Source: Microcosmobacter mediterraneus (GTDB lineage Bacteria > Bacteroidota > Bacteroidia > Flavobacteriales > Flavobacteriaceae). From it: DNA of 64,000 bases. Location: contig NZ_JAVRIA010000001.1 of assembly GCF_031846265.1 (NCBI RefSeq), forward strand, positions 124,001 through 188,000. The letters run 5' to 3'. The notes under the pieces are model-generated. The model was not told the origin of the DNA. It was given only the letters and a program-made list of their open reading frames with translations, and searched no databases. The position numbers were made by a program, and so were the translations under genes. This document shows positions 54,931-62,929 of this stretch, in pieces (positions within the stretch are counted from its first letter, which is position 1; every line of letters begins with the position of its first letter).

Positions 54931-55897
54931 GTGTTTATATTTTGTGTCATTTCAGAATGAAAATGTGGTACTATTTTTTCTGATAACTCCCTTAAAGTAT
55001 CTTCTATTGTACGTGTATTAAACCGTAAATTAATGGCAACATGATTCACTCCAATATCTTCTAAATGCTGAAAATAATTCACCAAATGTTTCGCTCCAAT
55101 TTTAAATCCGAGATGAATGGGTTCTGGCCGAAAGTCATCATCCTGATGTAAATCTACGTATAAAGGTTGCATAAAAGGTTTACTATGCTCTTGCGGAATG
55201 AGTTCGCGCCATTGTCTAATGGTATATTGCTGCTGATATAAATTTCGAGGATAATACATCCAACCATCACCATGCTCGGCATTCCATTCTAACTTTTGCT
55301 GACTATAACCTGTTATCAACATCGGATTTTGTGAGTTGTTGCTTTGGGTAGCACATCAATATGACCTGTTATCTTTCCGAAGTGATTATCTTCCAAAACA
55401 GGAAACTCCTCTTGAACCGTTCTCATATAATCAAAAGCGTCACGAAATAATTCGCCACGTTGTTCATAATTAACATTCATTGCTGGATATTCGTCATGAC
55501 GATCACCAGAGGCAACTCCCAAAATAAGTCGACCTCCAGACAACTGATCAATTGTTGCCACAGATTTAAACGTATGAACAGGATGATGTAAAGGCAAGGC
55601 AATACTCGAAATACCCAAGGCAATTTTTGAGGTCTGTCCTGCCAAAAAACCTAAATAGGTAAACGGATCATAGGTTTGTCCTGCATCTCCAAATGAAGGC
55701 ACGTGAAACGGCACATCTCTAACCCATAAGGCTTTGAAACCAAGCGTTTCTATTAGCTTTACACGTTCTAAATGATGTTGCATTGTTGGCACTGTACTAT
55801 TGGCATAATTTTCAATAGGAACCACCACTCCAATACTCAACTTGTTTGGTTGAAACGTATTGTTAAATCCTTTATTTATGGTTTCAAAAGATACCAT
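54927..55897 (-). pseudogene. LLM class flavin-dependent oxidoreductase (BA3436-type), broken by a 1-base frameshift
   Basis: Two adjoining frames together give one luciferase-like oxidoreductase of ~320 residues. The first (193 codons, from 55897) runs from KLSIGVVVPIENYANS to GHIDVLPKATTHKIRC and stops; the second (from 55322) resumes at MLITGYSQQKLEWNAEHGDG and runs to the end. Adding one C to the CC at 55324-55325 would read KIPMLITGYSQQ and restore the family sequence. So either the gene is inactivated or the base call is wrong. Both halves are otherwise well preserved, so any break is recent. Between a nitroreductase gene and an SDR gene, same strand. Confidence 0.85.
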
Positions 55898-55922
55898 TGT
55901 TACAACTATCTTGTTCTAGAAT

Positions 55923-56597
55923 TTATTTCCAAGTTACGATATCTTCTAAAGGTCGTCTTGTTTTAGCATGAGGTGGTTCAGCTTTACGATACCCAAAAGC
56001 TACCATATAAGAGAGTCCGTATTTATTCGTATCTATTCCAAATTTTTCTTGTAGCAAGGCGTTTACCTTATCTTCATGGAACCCTTCTATCGGACAACTA
56101 TCAATGCCATTTAAAGCAGCAGATGTCATCATATTAGCTAAGGCAATATAGGTTTGTTTAGACGCCCAATCAAATAGTTTTTTATCAGAATCTAAATTGA
56201 AATCACGTTCTTGAAACTCTCTATAAAACTTAGAATACATCTCAATGACATCTTCAGGAAATTGCTTGACGTCTTTCATCATGTGCATGATATAGTCTGA
56301 ATCCCATTTGGTCATTGGTGCTTTCATACTTAAACCCAAAATAAAATGACTCGCTGTATCTAATTTCAAAGGCGCTCCCCAAGCTACTGGTTTTAAAGCT
56401 TCACGCAATTCTGGATCTTGAACTACTACAAAATGCCAAGGTTCAAAACCAAATGAACTTGGTGATAAATTTGCAGTGCTTAAAATAAAATTGATGTCCT
56501 CATCTGTTAATTGTCGTGAGGCATCAAATTCTTTTGTTGCATGTCTGTACTGAAATGCGTTTAAAATAGCGTCTTTAGAAATGTTTGGAATGTTCAT
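55923..56597 (-). CDS. Nitroreductase family NAD(P)H oxidoreductase (NfsB-like)
   Basis: A 224-residue FMN enzyme: RHATKEFDASRQLTDEDINF, LSPSSFGFEPWHFVVVQ, and late GIDSCPIEGF and GYRKAEPPHAKTRRPLED. The layout is that of NfsB-type nitro/quinone reductases. First gene of a minus-strand operon with the flavin-dependent gene and SDR, divergent from an HxlR regulator, fitting electrophile or quinone detoxification. Confidence 0.92.
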   Translation of the reverse strand: MNIPNISKDAILNAFQYRHATKEFDASRQLTDEDINFILSTANLSPSSFGFEPWHFVVVQDPELREALKPVAWGAPLKLDTASHFILGLSMKAPMTKWDSDYIMHMMKDVKQFPEDVIEMYSKFYREFQERDFNLDSDKKLFDWASKQTYIALANMMTSAALNGIDSCPIEGFHEDKVNALLQEKFGIDTNKYGLSYMVAFGYRKAEPPHAKTRRPLEDIVTWK

Positions 56598-56616
56598 ATA
56601 TTTATAATTTTTAATT

Positions 56617-56664
56617 AACTATACTTTTTATAGTAGCAAAACTAAGTATAGTTTTTTATCTTTG
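56617..56664. promoter_or_regulatory. Divergent control region with HxlR operator candidates
   Basis: Overlapping palindromes: ACTATA-N5-TATAGT (56618-56634), AACTA-AGTA-TAGTT (56640-56653), and an outer AACTATAC...GTATAGTT pair. They abut TATCTTTG (56657-56664), a TAnnTTTG -7 box for the HxlR gene. Autoregulation with the divergent nitroreductase is the simple reading. Confidence 0.55.
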
Positions 56665-56706
56665 CAATAACGGTCAAAAATGATAGTACTCATTTTAACA
56701 AACATT

Positions 56707-57063
56707 ATGATGAAAGATACACTTCAGAATACATACACCTACAATGGCAAAGCATATCCTTGTTGCGCCAGTCTAACCATGGGAGTTATTGGTGGCAAAT
56801 GGAAAACGGTCATTCTTTACCATTTAATTAATGGGAAGTTGCGTTATAACGAATTGCGTAAACTCATGCCTACAGTTACTGAGCGCACTTTGAGTTTACA
56901 ACTCAAAAAATTAGAAGACGATCACATTATTGAACGCAAGGTTTTTACAAAAAAACCACCTTTAAAAGTCGAATATAAACTCACTGACTTAGGCGAAACT
57001 TTAATTCCGTTGATAGAATCGATTGCAAAATGGGGCGATTTTGTGGTTCAGAAATATTCCTAG
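56707..57063 (+). CDS. HxlR family transcriptional regulator
   Basis: A 118-residue winged-helix regulator: MGVIGGKWKTVILYHLINGK, RYNELRKLMPTVTERTLSLQ and LKKLEDDHIIERKVF. Start put at ATG 56707 (ATG 56710 equally possible); an ATG at 56680 would add nine hydrophobic residues. Two adjacent cysteines (AYPCCASL, ~19-20) lie where YodB/QorR-type HxlR regulators carry their electrophile-sensing Cys. It probably represses the divergent nitroreductase operon until quinones or other thiol-reactive compounds appear. Confidence 0.9.
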   Translation: MMKDTLQNTYTYNGKAYPCCASLTMGVIGGKWKTVILYHLINGKLRYNELRKLMPTVTERTLSLQLKKLEDDHIIERKVFTKKPPLKVEYKLTDLGETLIPLIESIAKWGDFVVQKYS

Positions 57064-57258
57064 ATAGCTATCACTTTAATTAAATATGTTCTCTTGGTTT
57101 AGTTTCCATTTTGGCAGAAAATTCAATTCATTAATTCTAGTCTTTTAGTCGCTCTTTAAGTTTTTTGTTTAGTACATCTCATTTCCATATTAAAAAATCA
57201 AAGCTTTCAATGTTTGTAAGTGCATTATTTGCATTGTTTTTTTGCACGTATCCAAGTA

Positions 57259-57774
57259 TTAAACATATTTGTCTTTAATCACTTTCATGTGATGTATTTC
57301 GTGTCCTGCAATGATAAATGCCAGCGCTAAAGGCGACGCTGGAGCATTACTCGCAGTACCTATCCTAGACAAGGCTTCATCATCTAAATTTTCAAATAAA
57401 GCTATGCTTGCCATTCTTACGACTCTATACTCACTCATAACGGATTCAGGGGAGCGATTAGTTGCATTCATAAAAGGAGCAAATTCATCTTGATCAAATC
57501 CTGGTAATGCTGTTGCATCATTTCGTGCAATACGAAGCGCTCTATAGGCCAAGATACGTTCTGCATCCATCATATGAATGAAGAGTTCTTTTATGGTCCA
57601 TTTTCCTTCAGCGTAAGCATAATCCCATTTATTTTTAGGCCATGCTTTAAAAAACTGTTTTATATCTGTTAATTGATATTTTAAAGCAGCTACAATATTT
57701 TGGGTTTCCACCAAATTAATATAGCGTTTAAAATAGTCGCTAGATTCGTTAGCGTTTAGTTTTCTTGGTGTCAT
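57259..57774 (-). CDS. DinB family protein
   Basis: A 171-residue four-helix bundle of the DinB/YfiT type. The three metal-binding His are visible in KELFIHMMDAERI and AGHEIHHMKVI. Members include thiol-dependent transferases (bacillithiol or mycothiol linked), but many are unassigned. It is flanked by gene-poor spacers: 195 bp of plain AT-rich DNA on one side and the repeat at 57831-57866 on the other. Confidence 0.92.
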   Translation of the reverse strand: MTPRKLNANESSDYFKRYINLVETQNIVAALKYQLTDIKQFFKAWPKNKWDYAYAEGKWTIKELFIHMMDAERILAYRALRIARNDATALPGFDQDEFAPFMNATNRSPESVMSEYRVVRMASIALFENLDDEALSRIGTASNAPASPLALAFIIAGHEIHHMKVIKDKYV

Positions 57775-57830
57775 TATGTTTAGATATCGTGTACGTATAA
57801 GGTTTGTTTTTATTGGAGATCTAAGTTAAC

Positions 57831-57866
57831 AAATACAAACCGAATAGAAAATTTCAAAGGATTTTC
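57831..57866. repeat. Dispersed intergenic repeat, copy 1
   Basis: 22 bases beginning AAATACAAACCGAATAG and ending AAAAT, then TTCAA, then AGGATTTTC. Copy 2 at 59749-59784 is identical except for the five bases between. The ends form a short palindrome (GAAAAT/ATTTTC). Confidence 0.8.
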
Positions 57867-57945
57867 CTATATGAAGCAATGAGCTTTCAGAAGTTTATAA
57901 AAGTACATGTATTGAGCTAGCTTTTTACGTTACTGGCAGTGTGTT

Positions 57946-58341
57946 TTATAATTCCTCAACAAGTTGAATATTATTACCACATGTATCATTAAAAACCACA
58001 ACTTTTACAGTACCCATTTCAGTTGGTTTCATACTAAATTCTACTCCAAGTTTTGTTAATCTTTCATATTCTTCTTCAACATTATCAACATCAAATTGCG
58101 TGTAAGGATATCCTGCTTCCATTAATGCATCTTGATAGACTTTACAAGGTTCAAAATGATTAGGAGCTGGTTCTAATAATAACTCGGGTCCATCTTGCCA
58201 TTCTGCAGAAACTAAGGTTATCCATCTGTTGCCACCACCTAGTGGCAGATCTTTCTTTTTTAGAAAGCCTAATTTTTCTGTATAAAATTTTAAAGCTTTT
58301 TCTTGATCTCTAACGGGAATACTAATAAGTGTTACTTTCAT
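57946..58341 (-). CDS. VOC family protein (glyoxalase/bleomycin resistance fold)
   Basis: A 131-residue protein with two beta-alpha-beta-beta-beta modules: ISIPVRDQEKALKFYTEKLG, WQDGPELLLEPAPNH and TVKVVVFNDTCGNNIQLVEE. Metal-ligand positions of the fold are only partly recognisable, so a defined enzyme activity is not assigned. It lies 38 bases downstream of a short AraC regulator gene and is probably controlled by it. Confidence 0.9.
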   Translation of the reverse strand: MKVTLISIPVRDQEKALKFYTEKLGFLKKKDLPLGGGNRWITLVSAEWQDGPELLLEPAPNHFEPCKVYQDALMEAGYPYTQFDVDNVEEEYERLTKLGVEFSMKPTEMGTVKVVVFNDTCGNNIQLVEEL

Positions 58342-58379
58342 ATTAATTTAGTTATATTACAAATCTCAGAATTTTAAAG

Positions 58380-58772
58380 CTATTTTACTTCTTGAAAATT
58401 GCTCTTTTTTTGAAATTCTGTAGGTGATTTACTTGTTTTGGTTTTAAATAATGTACTAAACGAACTTAAACTTTCAAATCCAACAGCAAAACATGTTTCA
58501 GTCACAGATAGTCCTCTTGCAAGAAGCTTTTTAGATTTTTCAATTCGTTTATCAATTAAGTATTGTCGTGGTGTTTGTCCATAATATTTTTTAAACAATC
58601 GTAACATGTGATACTTTGAAACAAACTGAGTATTGGATAATACGTCCAAGTCTAATTTGGTATGATAATTCTTTTCGATATAGTTTCGAATTCTTATTAC
58701 AGTACTAATTTGTTTGTCATTAGAATACACAATATCACGAATTCTAACGAGTTCTTTTTCGTAAAATGTCAT
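58380..58772 (-). CDS. AraC family regulator, DNA-binding domain only
   Basis: A 130-residue protein consisting of a tandem AraC helix-turn-helix: IRNYIEKNYHTKLDLDVLSN, YHMLRLFKKYYGQTPRQYLI and SVTETCFAVGFESLSSFSTL with FKTKTSKSPTEF. No effector domain is present, so another protein or its short N-terminus must carry the signal. Same strand as the VOC gene. Confidence 0.92.
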   Translation of the reverse strand: MTFYEKELVRIRDIVYSNDKQISTVIRIRNYIEKNYHTKLDLDVLSNTQFVSKYHMLRLFKKYYGQTPRQYLIDKRIEKSKKLLARGLSVTETCFAVGFESLSSFSTLFKTKTSKSPTEFQKKSNFQEVK

Positions 58773-58891
58773 CAGGTCTATTTCTTACTTTATACCAGCT
58801 TGTACTTTAAGTAGCTATTTTAATTAAAGATAGTAATCTATCACAAACTGAGTACAAATAGAGTAATTTTTAAACATGTTTTTGATTTTTC

Positions 58892-59656
58892 TTAAAACTC
58901 TAAATCCTCATAAACATACTCTTGAAAAATTTCTTTCACATTCCCAATATATTCTTTTCCTCTAAGTTTTCTTACGGTATGAAATTTTAACTCTTCTTCT
59001 GGAAATGATTGAATTAGTTTTTTAATTGATTTTTTATCTAATTCATCTTGTATAGGATTTAACCATTCATCTTCTAACTCTTCATTTAAAATCAGAGGCA
59101 TTCTTGGGCCTTTTAATTTTGGGTTATTATGTATTTTTGTAATTAATGGATTTCCTTCAGTGGTAACTATGGAAAAAGAAATTATCGTACCATTAGTTAC
59201 TGGGTTTTTCCATTCACTCCATAAACCACCTAAAACAATTGGTTTTTCGTCTTTGCGTTGAATAAAGAAAGGATAAGTTTTTTTATTGAAATGATGATGT
59301 TCGTAGAAACCATTTATATAAATTAAGCAACGATTGTTTATAGCTGATTCTCTAAAGGATGGTTTAACAAAAATAGTTTCTCCACGTGCATTAAGAGTAT
59401 TATTCCAAATTTTTTTCATTTGTTCTTCATCATTGATCCAATGAGGAATAAGTCCCCAAGTTGCAACTTCTGGAAAATCTGGAGACCTGTCTGTATAAAT
59501 TAATAATTCAGGATGACTAAATCCTGAGGTATGAAAGAGCGGTAAATCTGTAAATTCTTCAAGATTTTCTCGGATTTCATTTACCGCACTTAATCCAAAC
59601 TTTCTGAATGCTCTTAAAGCTTGTGTTTGAGTACTTGTATTTATATCGTAGCACAT
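58892..59656 (-). CDS. SOS response-associated peptidase (YedK/HMCES family)
   Basis: A 254-residue SRAP protein. Cys2 after the initiator Met (MCYDI) is the residue that crosslinks to abasic sites; the partner motifs NTLNARGETI, CLIYINGFYEHHHF (catalytic Glu) and TKIHNNPKLKGPRMPLIL (active-site His) are present. It protects abasic sites in single-stranded DNA. A spacer with the dispersed repeat follows the start on the upstream side. Confidence 0.95.
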   Translation of the reverse strand: MCYDINTSTQTQALRAFRKFGLSAVNEIRENLEEFTDLPLFHTSGFSHPELLIYTDRSPDFPEVATWGLIPHWINDEEQMKKIWNNTLNARGETIFVKPSFRESAINNRCLIYINGFYEHHHFNKKTYPFFIQRKDEKPIVLGGLWSEWKNPVTNGTIISFSIVTTEGNPLITKIHNNPKLKGPRMPLILNEELEDEWLNPIQDELDKKSIKKLIQSFPEEELKFHTVRKLRGKEYIGNVKEIFQEYVYEDLEF

Positions 59657-59748
59657 ATTGTTTTAATGTAAACTATTGGTTTTGACTATGATTTTCTAAG
59701 CCAGTTCGCTTTGCTCGAGTTGTTTCGAGTCTAAGCGCCTAATTTAGT

Positions 59749-59784
59749 AAATACAAACCGAATAGAAAATCCATGAGGATTTTC
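59749..59784. repeat. Dispersed intergenic repeat, copy 2
   Basis: Same as the 57831-57866 element apart from CCATG at the centre, which completes an 8-bp palindrome GAAAATCC-ATGA-GGATTTTC. Followed at 59796-59826 by ACAACAA-N17-TTGTTGT. Confidence 0.8.
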
Positions 59785-59795
59785 AGAAGTAGCTG

Positions 59796-59826
59796 ACAAC
59801 AAGCAATTACTTATAGCCATTGTTGT
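59796..59826. repeat. attC-like inverted repeat
   Basis: Arms ACAACAA and TTGTTGT with a 17-base loop containing ATTACTTATA, a 10-mer also found at 61086-61095. Located just after the NHL gene stop on the minus strand. Exact integron core sites (RYYYAAC/GTTRRRY) were not found. Confidence 0.4.
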
Positions 59827-59835
59827 ATGGCGTCT

Positions 59836-60846
59836 TTATTTTAATTTAAATTTCTGAACTCTATTTCCCAAAATATCTCCAACATAAATACTTCCTTCAT
59901 CATCAATTTTAATATCGTGATATCTCGATATTGGACCTTCATAAAATCCAGTTCTACCAAACTGCATTTGTAGGTTTACATCTAAATCAAAGCGAAAAAT
60001 ATCAGAACCTTTAACAATAGTATCATTATCAATCCAGTAATCTATTCCAAAAAGATGGTTTTTCTGATTATCAATCGTTACGGAATACAATTGGTCAGTT
60101 GATTGGTTTTGCCAGAGCGTGATAAATTTTCCCTTACTATCAAACTTTTGAATTCGATTATTTTCTCGGTCAGCAACATAAACAAATCCATTTTTATCTA
60201 GATCAATTCCGTGCGGAATATTGAATTCCCCTTGTTTATTTCCGAATTTGCCCCATTCAAATAAGTATGTTCCGTCTTTTGAAAATTTAATAACTCTACT
60301 GTTGCCATATCCATCGCTTACATAAAAAGAGCCATCTGCAGACACAGCTACATCTGTAGGAAGATTGAAATGTTCTTTATCATTTCCAGCGACTTGAGCT
60401 TCTCCTAAAGTTAAAAGTAGAGTACCATCCGAACTGAATTTAAAAATTTGATGAAGGGCAACATCTGTTACCCAGATATTATTGTTTTTATCAATTTCTA
60501 ATCCGTGTGGCATTATAAATAAATTCGCTCCCCAACTATTTAAGACTTTGCCTGTTAGTTTATCAATAACCGTAATGGTGTTTTCTTGAATTTTATCTTC
60601 CGGCATTGGTTCTTGCCAAACTCTACTGGCTCTATGAAAAACCACAATATTGTTGTCAGAGTTAATCCCGAGTCCAGTTGGATTTCCTAAAATGAGATCA
60701 CTTGGTAAATTTGGCCATTCACGAACCAAAACATAAGAGTCAGATTTTTTAGTTTTTTGTTCCGGTTTGTTTTTTTCAGAGTCCTTACACCCTAAAAACA
60801 CAAGTGCTAGAAGAAAAAAAAGAACAGTATTTTGTTTAAATTTCAT
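59836..60846 (-). CDS. NHL-repeat lipoprotein (peptidyl-hydroxyglycine amidating lyase-like)
   Basis: A 336-residue lipoprotein (lipobox FLGC) with a six-bladed NHL propeller. It begins VLVREWPNLPSDLILGNPTG and has blades such as GLEIDKNNNIWVTDVALHQI, DVAVSADGSFYVSDGYGNSR and GIDLDKNGFVYVADRENNRI. The pattern is that of the PAL domain of peptidylglycine alpha-amidating enzymes; bacterial members are unproven as lyases. Single-gene module between two repeat-bearing spacers. Confidence 0.85.
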   Translation of the reverse strand: MKFKQNTVLFFLLALVFLGCKDSEKNKPEQKTKKSDSYVLVREWPNLPSDLILGNPTGLGINSDNNIVVFHRASRVWQEPMPEDKIQENTITVIDKLTGKVLNSWGANLFIMPHGLEIDKNNNIWVTDVALHQIFKFSSDGTLLLTLGEAQVAGNDKEHFNLPTDVAVSADGSFYVSDGYGNSRVIKFSKDGTYLFEWGKFGNKQGEFNIPHGIDLDKNGFVYVADRENNRIQKFDSKGKFITLWQNQSTDQLYSVTIDNQKNHLFGIDYWIDNDTIVKGSDIFRFDLDVNLQMQFGRTGFYEGPISRYHDIKIDDEGSIYVGDILGNRVQKFKLK

Positions 60847-61112
60847 CTTTTGGTTTTGGTTGGGTTAATTGGAGCATAGCGACAATGTAGCAACTTGAGT
60901 TCACCTTTAGGTGACCCGAGCGAAGCGAACAGATGAATACCTATATAATAAAAAATAAATTAATGAATAATTGTACATCATCGTGTTCGTGTATGAGTAG
61001 TAACGAGCTTATATGCCATACTTTTCGGAAAGTAAAATACAAAATAAAAAAAAGAATAGCGACTTGAATTAAGATTCAAATCGCTATTACTTATAAACGT
61101 TGTTGGCAATAG
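60847..61112. other. Repeat-bearing spacer between NHL and NmrA genes
   Basis: No convincing ORF. It holds GTTCGCTTCGCTCGGG on the minus strand (60930-60915), which resembles GTTCGCTTTGCTCGAG at 59704-59719 on the plus strand, the small palindrome TCACCT-TT-AGGTGA, and the terminator at 61055-61088. Confidence 0.55.
61055..61088 (-). terminator. Intrinsic terminator after the NmrA-like gene
   Basis: Arms AATAGCGA-C-TTGAAT and ATTCAA-A-TCGCTATT pair with one mismatch; on the minus strand a T-rich run follows. 25 bases after the gene stop. Confidence 0.8.
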
Positions 61113-61949
61113 TTATTGGACTTCAACTTGACTCCAAATTCCTGTTTTAGCAGTTTTTTGTGCATATTCTAGAAATGTTTTTGATTTTCTGCCTAGAACT
61201 CGTTCAATATCATTAACCACTAATTGATTTTTAGGATTGGTTAAAACATGACTAAATAAATACTCAATTAACCATACTACATCACTTGGTATTTGCATTT
61301 GCTTCATACCATCAATATACTGTTCTAATGTGATGTCATAGAAGTTTAATTTTCTGTTACTAGTTTTTGAAATTATATTGATAATATCCTTGAAGGTGAT
61401 TAATTCTGGACCAGTTACCTCAATAATTTCTCCGTTATAAGTGTCATCAAGTAAGACAGTTGCAGCTACTTCTGCAATATCATTGGCATCTACAAATGGA
61501 ATTAAAACATCAGACATTGGTAATGCCACTTCTCCAGACAATATAGGATCCAAAAAGAAACTTTCGCTCCAATTCTGATTAAACCAAGATGCTCTAACAA
61601 TTGTATAATCCATGCCAGAATTCATCACAATTTGTTCACAAGCTTCGGCTTCAGTTTCACCTTTTCCAGAGAGCAGTACCATTTTTTTAACACCTAATTC
61701 TTTTGCTAAATACGTTAAACTCTCTATAGCTTCTTTGGCCCCAGGAACAGCAAGGTCAGGATAATACGTAACATACATTTTTTCGATGCCACTTAAGGTT
61801 TCTATCCATGTTTCTTTATTATCCCAATCAAAGCTTGGTGATGAATTTCTTGAACCAATTCTTGGCTCAATTCCTTTGTTTTGTAATTGCTCTACTACTC
61901 GGCGACCAGTTTTTCCAGTTCCTCCGATTACTAAAATGTTTGTTTTCAT
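61113..61949 (-). CDS. NmrA/NAD(P)H-binding family protein
   Basis: A 278-residue atypical SDR with NAD(P) site ILVIGGTGKTGRRVVEQLQN and no YxxxK catalytic pair, as in NmrA-like quinone oxidoreductases or redox sensors. Middle region has MVLLSGKGETEAEACEQIVM and TIVRASWFNQNWSESFF. Last gene of a three-gene operon with two membrane proteins; an AraC regulator lies upstream. Confidence 0.9.
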   Translation of the reverse strand: MKTNILVIGGTGKTGRRVVEQLQNKGIEPRIGSRNSSPSFDWDNKETWIETLSGIEKMYVTYYPDLAVPGAKEAIESLTYLAKELGVKKMVLLSGKGETEAEACEQIVMNSGMDYTIVRASWFNQNWSESFFLDPILSGEVALPMSDVLIPFVDANDIAEVAATVLLDDTYNGEIIEVTGPELITFKDIINIISKTSNRKLNFYDITLEQYIDGMKQMQIPSDVVWLIEYLFSHVLTNPKNQLVVNDIERVLGRKSKTFLEYAQKTAKTGIWSQVEVQ

Positions 61950-61960
61950 AATGAATCGTT

Positions 61961-62446
61961 TTAAAATGTTTTTTGAATAAATATTGATATCAGTAATAGT
62001 ATGAATGAAACTACACTTGAAATGGTTCTAATACTATGGTAATAATTCCAAGCACTTTCATAATAGGATCTAAAATTCTTTAGTTCTATTGCGTTAAGAT
62101 TGGTAATAGTTAATGCTTCTAGTTCATTGTTTAAGGGCACATTTCCAAAAGCTGTAACACCAAAAGTGCCAATTAGATAGATGATTGTTGATGCCAATAC
62201 TAACACAAAGACAGTATTGTTGTTGAACTGCAAAAAAGTAGTTGTTCCCAATGCAACTAAGCTTCCTAAGAACACAATGAAGAACACTGGATTCAAGATT
62301 TCTCTATTAATATTTTGCATGGTTTCCAAATAGGTTAAATGACCTACTTTGTTAGTGCCCAATATGACTGAAACAGACCAAGCGAAGAAAAAACCTGTGG
62401 AAAGTGCATTCAATAAAACCGTCATAAAAAAAACAATAGTTTTCAT
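61961..62446 (-). CDS. DUF1772 (anthrone oxygenase-like) membrane protein
   Basis: A 161-residue membrane protein with four helices: FMTVLLNALSTGFFFAWSVS, a NPVFFIVFLGSLVALGTTTF segment, and the C-terminal ISSVVSFILLLISIFIQ. A conserved FGNVPLNNELEAL loop sits before helix 4, as in DUF1772. The fungal relatives are anthrone oxygenases; bacterial function is unproven. Start overlaps the upstream stop by 4 bases. Confidence 0.88.
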   Translation of the reverse strand: MKTIVFFMTVLLNALSTGFFFAWSVSVILGTNKVGHLTYLETMQNINREILNPVFFIVFLGSLVALGTTTFLQFNNNTVFVLVLASTIIYLIGTFGVTAFGNVPLNNELEALTITNLNAIELKNFRSYYESAWNYYHSIRTISSVVSFILLLISIFIQKTF

Positions 62447-62838
62447 GCTTTGATTTTTTTATTGGTTAAATGTTTTCCGAAATAGTATACAATGAAATAA
62501 AACTCAACGACAATTGTGTAAAACATTGGATCTCCGAAAAATTCTGAATAACTTCCACCATTTGGAATTATAAATACAGGAACTGTAATTATTACATCTA
62601 GAAGCGTAGCCACCATAACGAAGGTAAGCCCCAATTTAGATGGTTTTATGTAACTTTTCGTATAGAACAGATATGTTCCTATATATGAGCTAGGTATAAT
62701 GCCCAAAGCCAATGCGATATTAGATTGTAGTTCCGGATTTTCTAATATGGGAACATAAAAGGATAAGAGGTAAAAGCTAACACCTAAAATCCAAACGAGT
62801 ATACCACATGCAATGCTAAATAAATTTTTACTGATCAT
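62443..62838 (-). CDS. Four-helix membrane protein, hypothetical
   Basis: A 131-residue protein with four predicted helices (ACGILVWILGVSFYLLSFYV, LALGIIPSSYIGTYLFY, LGLTFVMVATLLDVIITVPV and FYTIVVEFYFIVYYFG) and a basic C-terminus. I do not recognise a named family with certainty (DUF5367-like is possible). First gene of the DUF1772/NmrA operon. A minus-strand TAGATTTG box lies at 62864-62871, 26 bases upstream. Confidence 0.7.
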   Translation of the reverse strand: MISKNLFSIACGILVWILGVSFYLLSFYVPILENPELQSNIALALGIIPSSYIGTYLFYTKSYIKPSKLGLTFVMVATLLDVIITVPVFIIPNGGSYSEFFGDPMFYTIVVEFYFIVYYFGKHLTNKKIKA

Positions 62839-62863
62839 AATCTTTAGTTTTTAAATTATGATA

Positions 62864-62871
62864 CAAATCTA
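62864..62871 (-). promoter_or_regulatory. -7 box of the DUF1772/NmrA operon
   Basis: Minus strand reads TAGATTTG, matching TAnnTTTG, 26 bases before the first start codon. Lack of a good -33 fits an AraC-activated promoter. Confidence 0.4.
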
Positions 62872-62929
62872 TAGTAGCTGTCTTCCAGCGACTTATTCAG
62901 AAAGAATTATGATTTATTCGAAAAGAATT

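Noticed and set aside
59796..59826. True integron attC site
   Set aside because: The inverted repeat lacks exact RYYYAAC/GTTRRRY cores and no integrase is in the window; kept only as attC-like.
60935..61010. A 24-codon minus-strand ORF in the NHL/NmrA spacer
   Set aside because: It runs through a repeat element, has no promoter or hairpin arrangement around it and ends in the palindromic sequence; likely chance.
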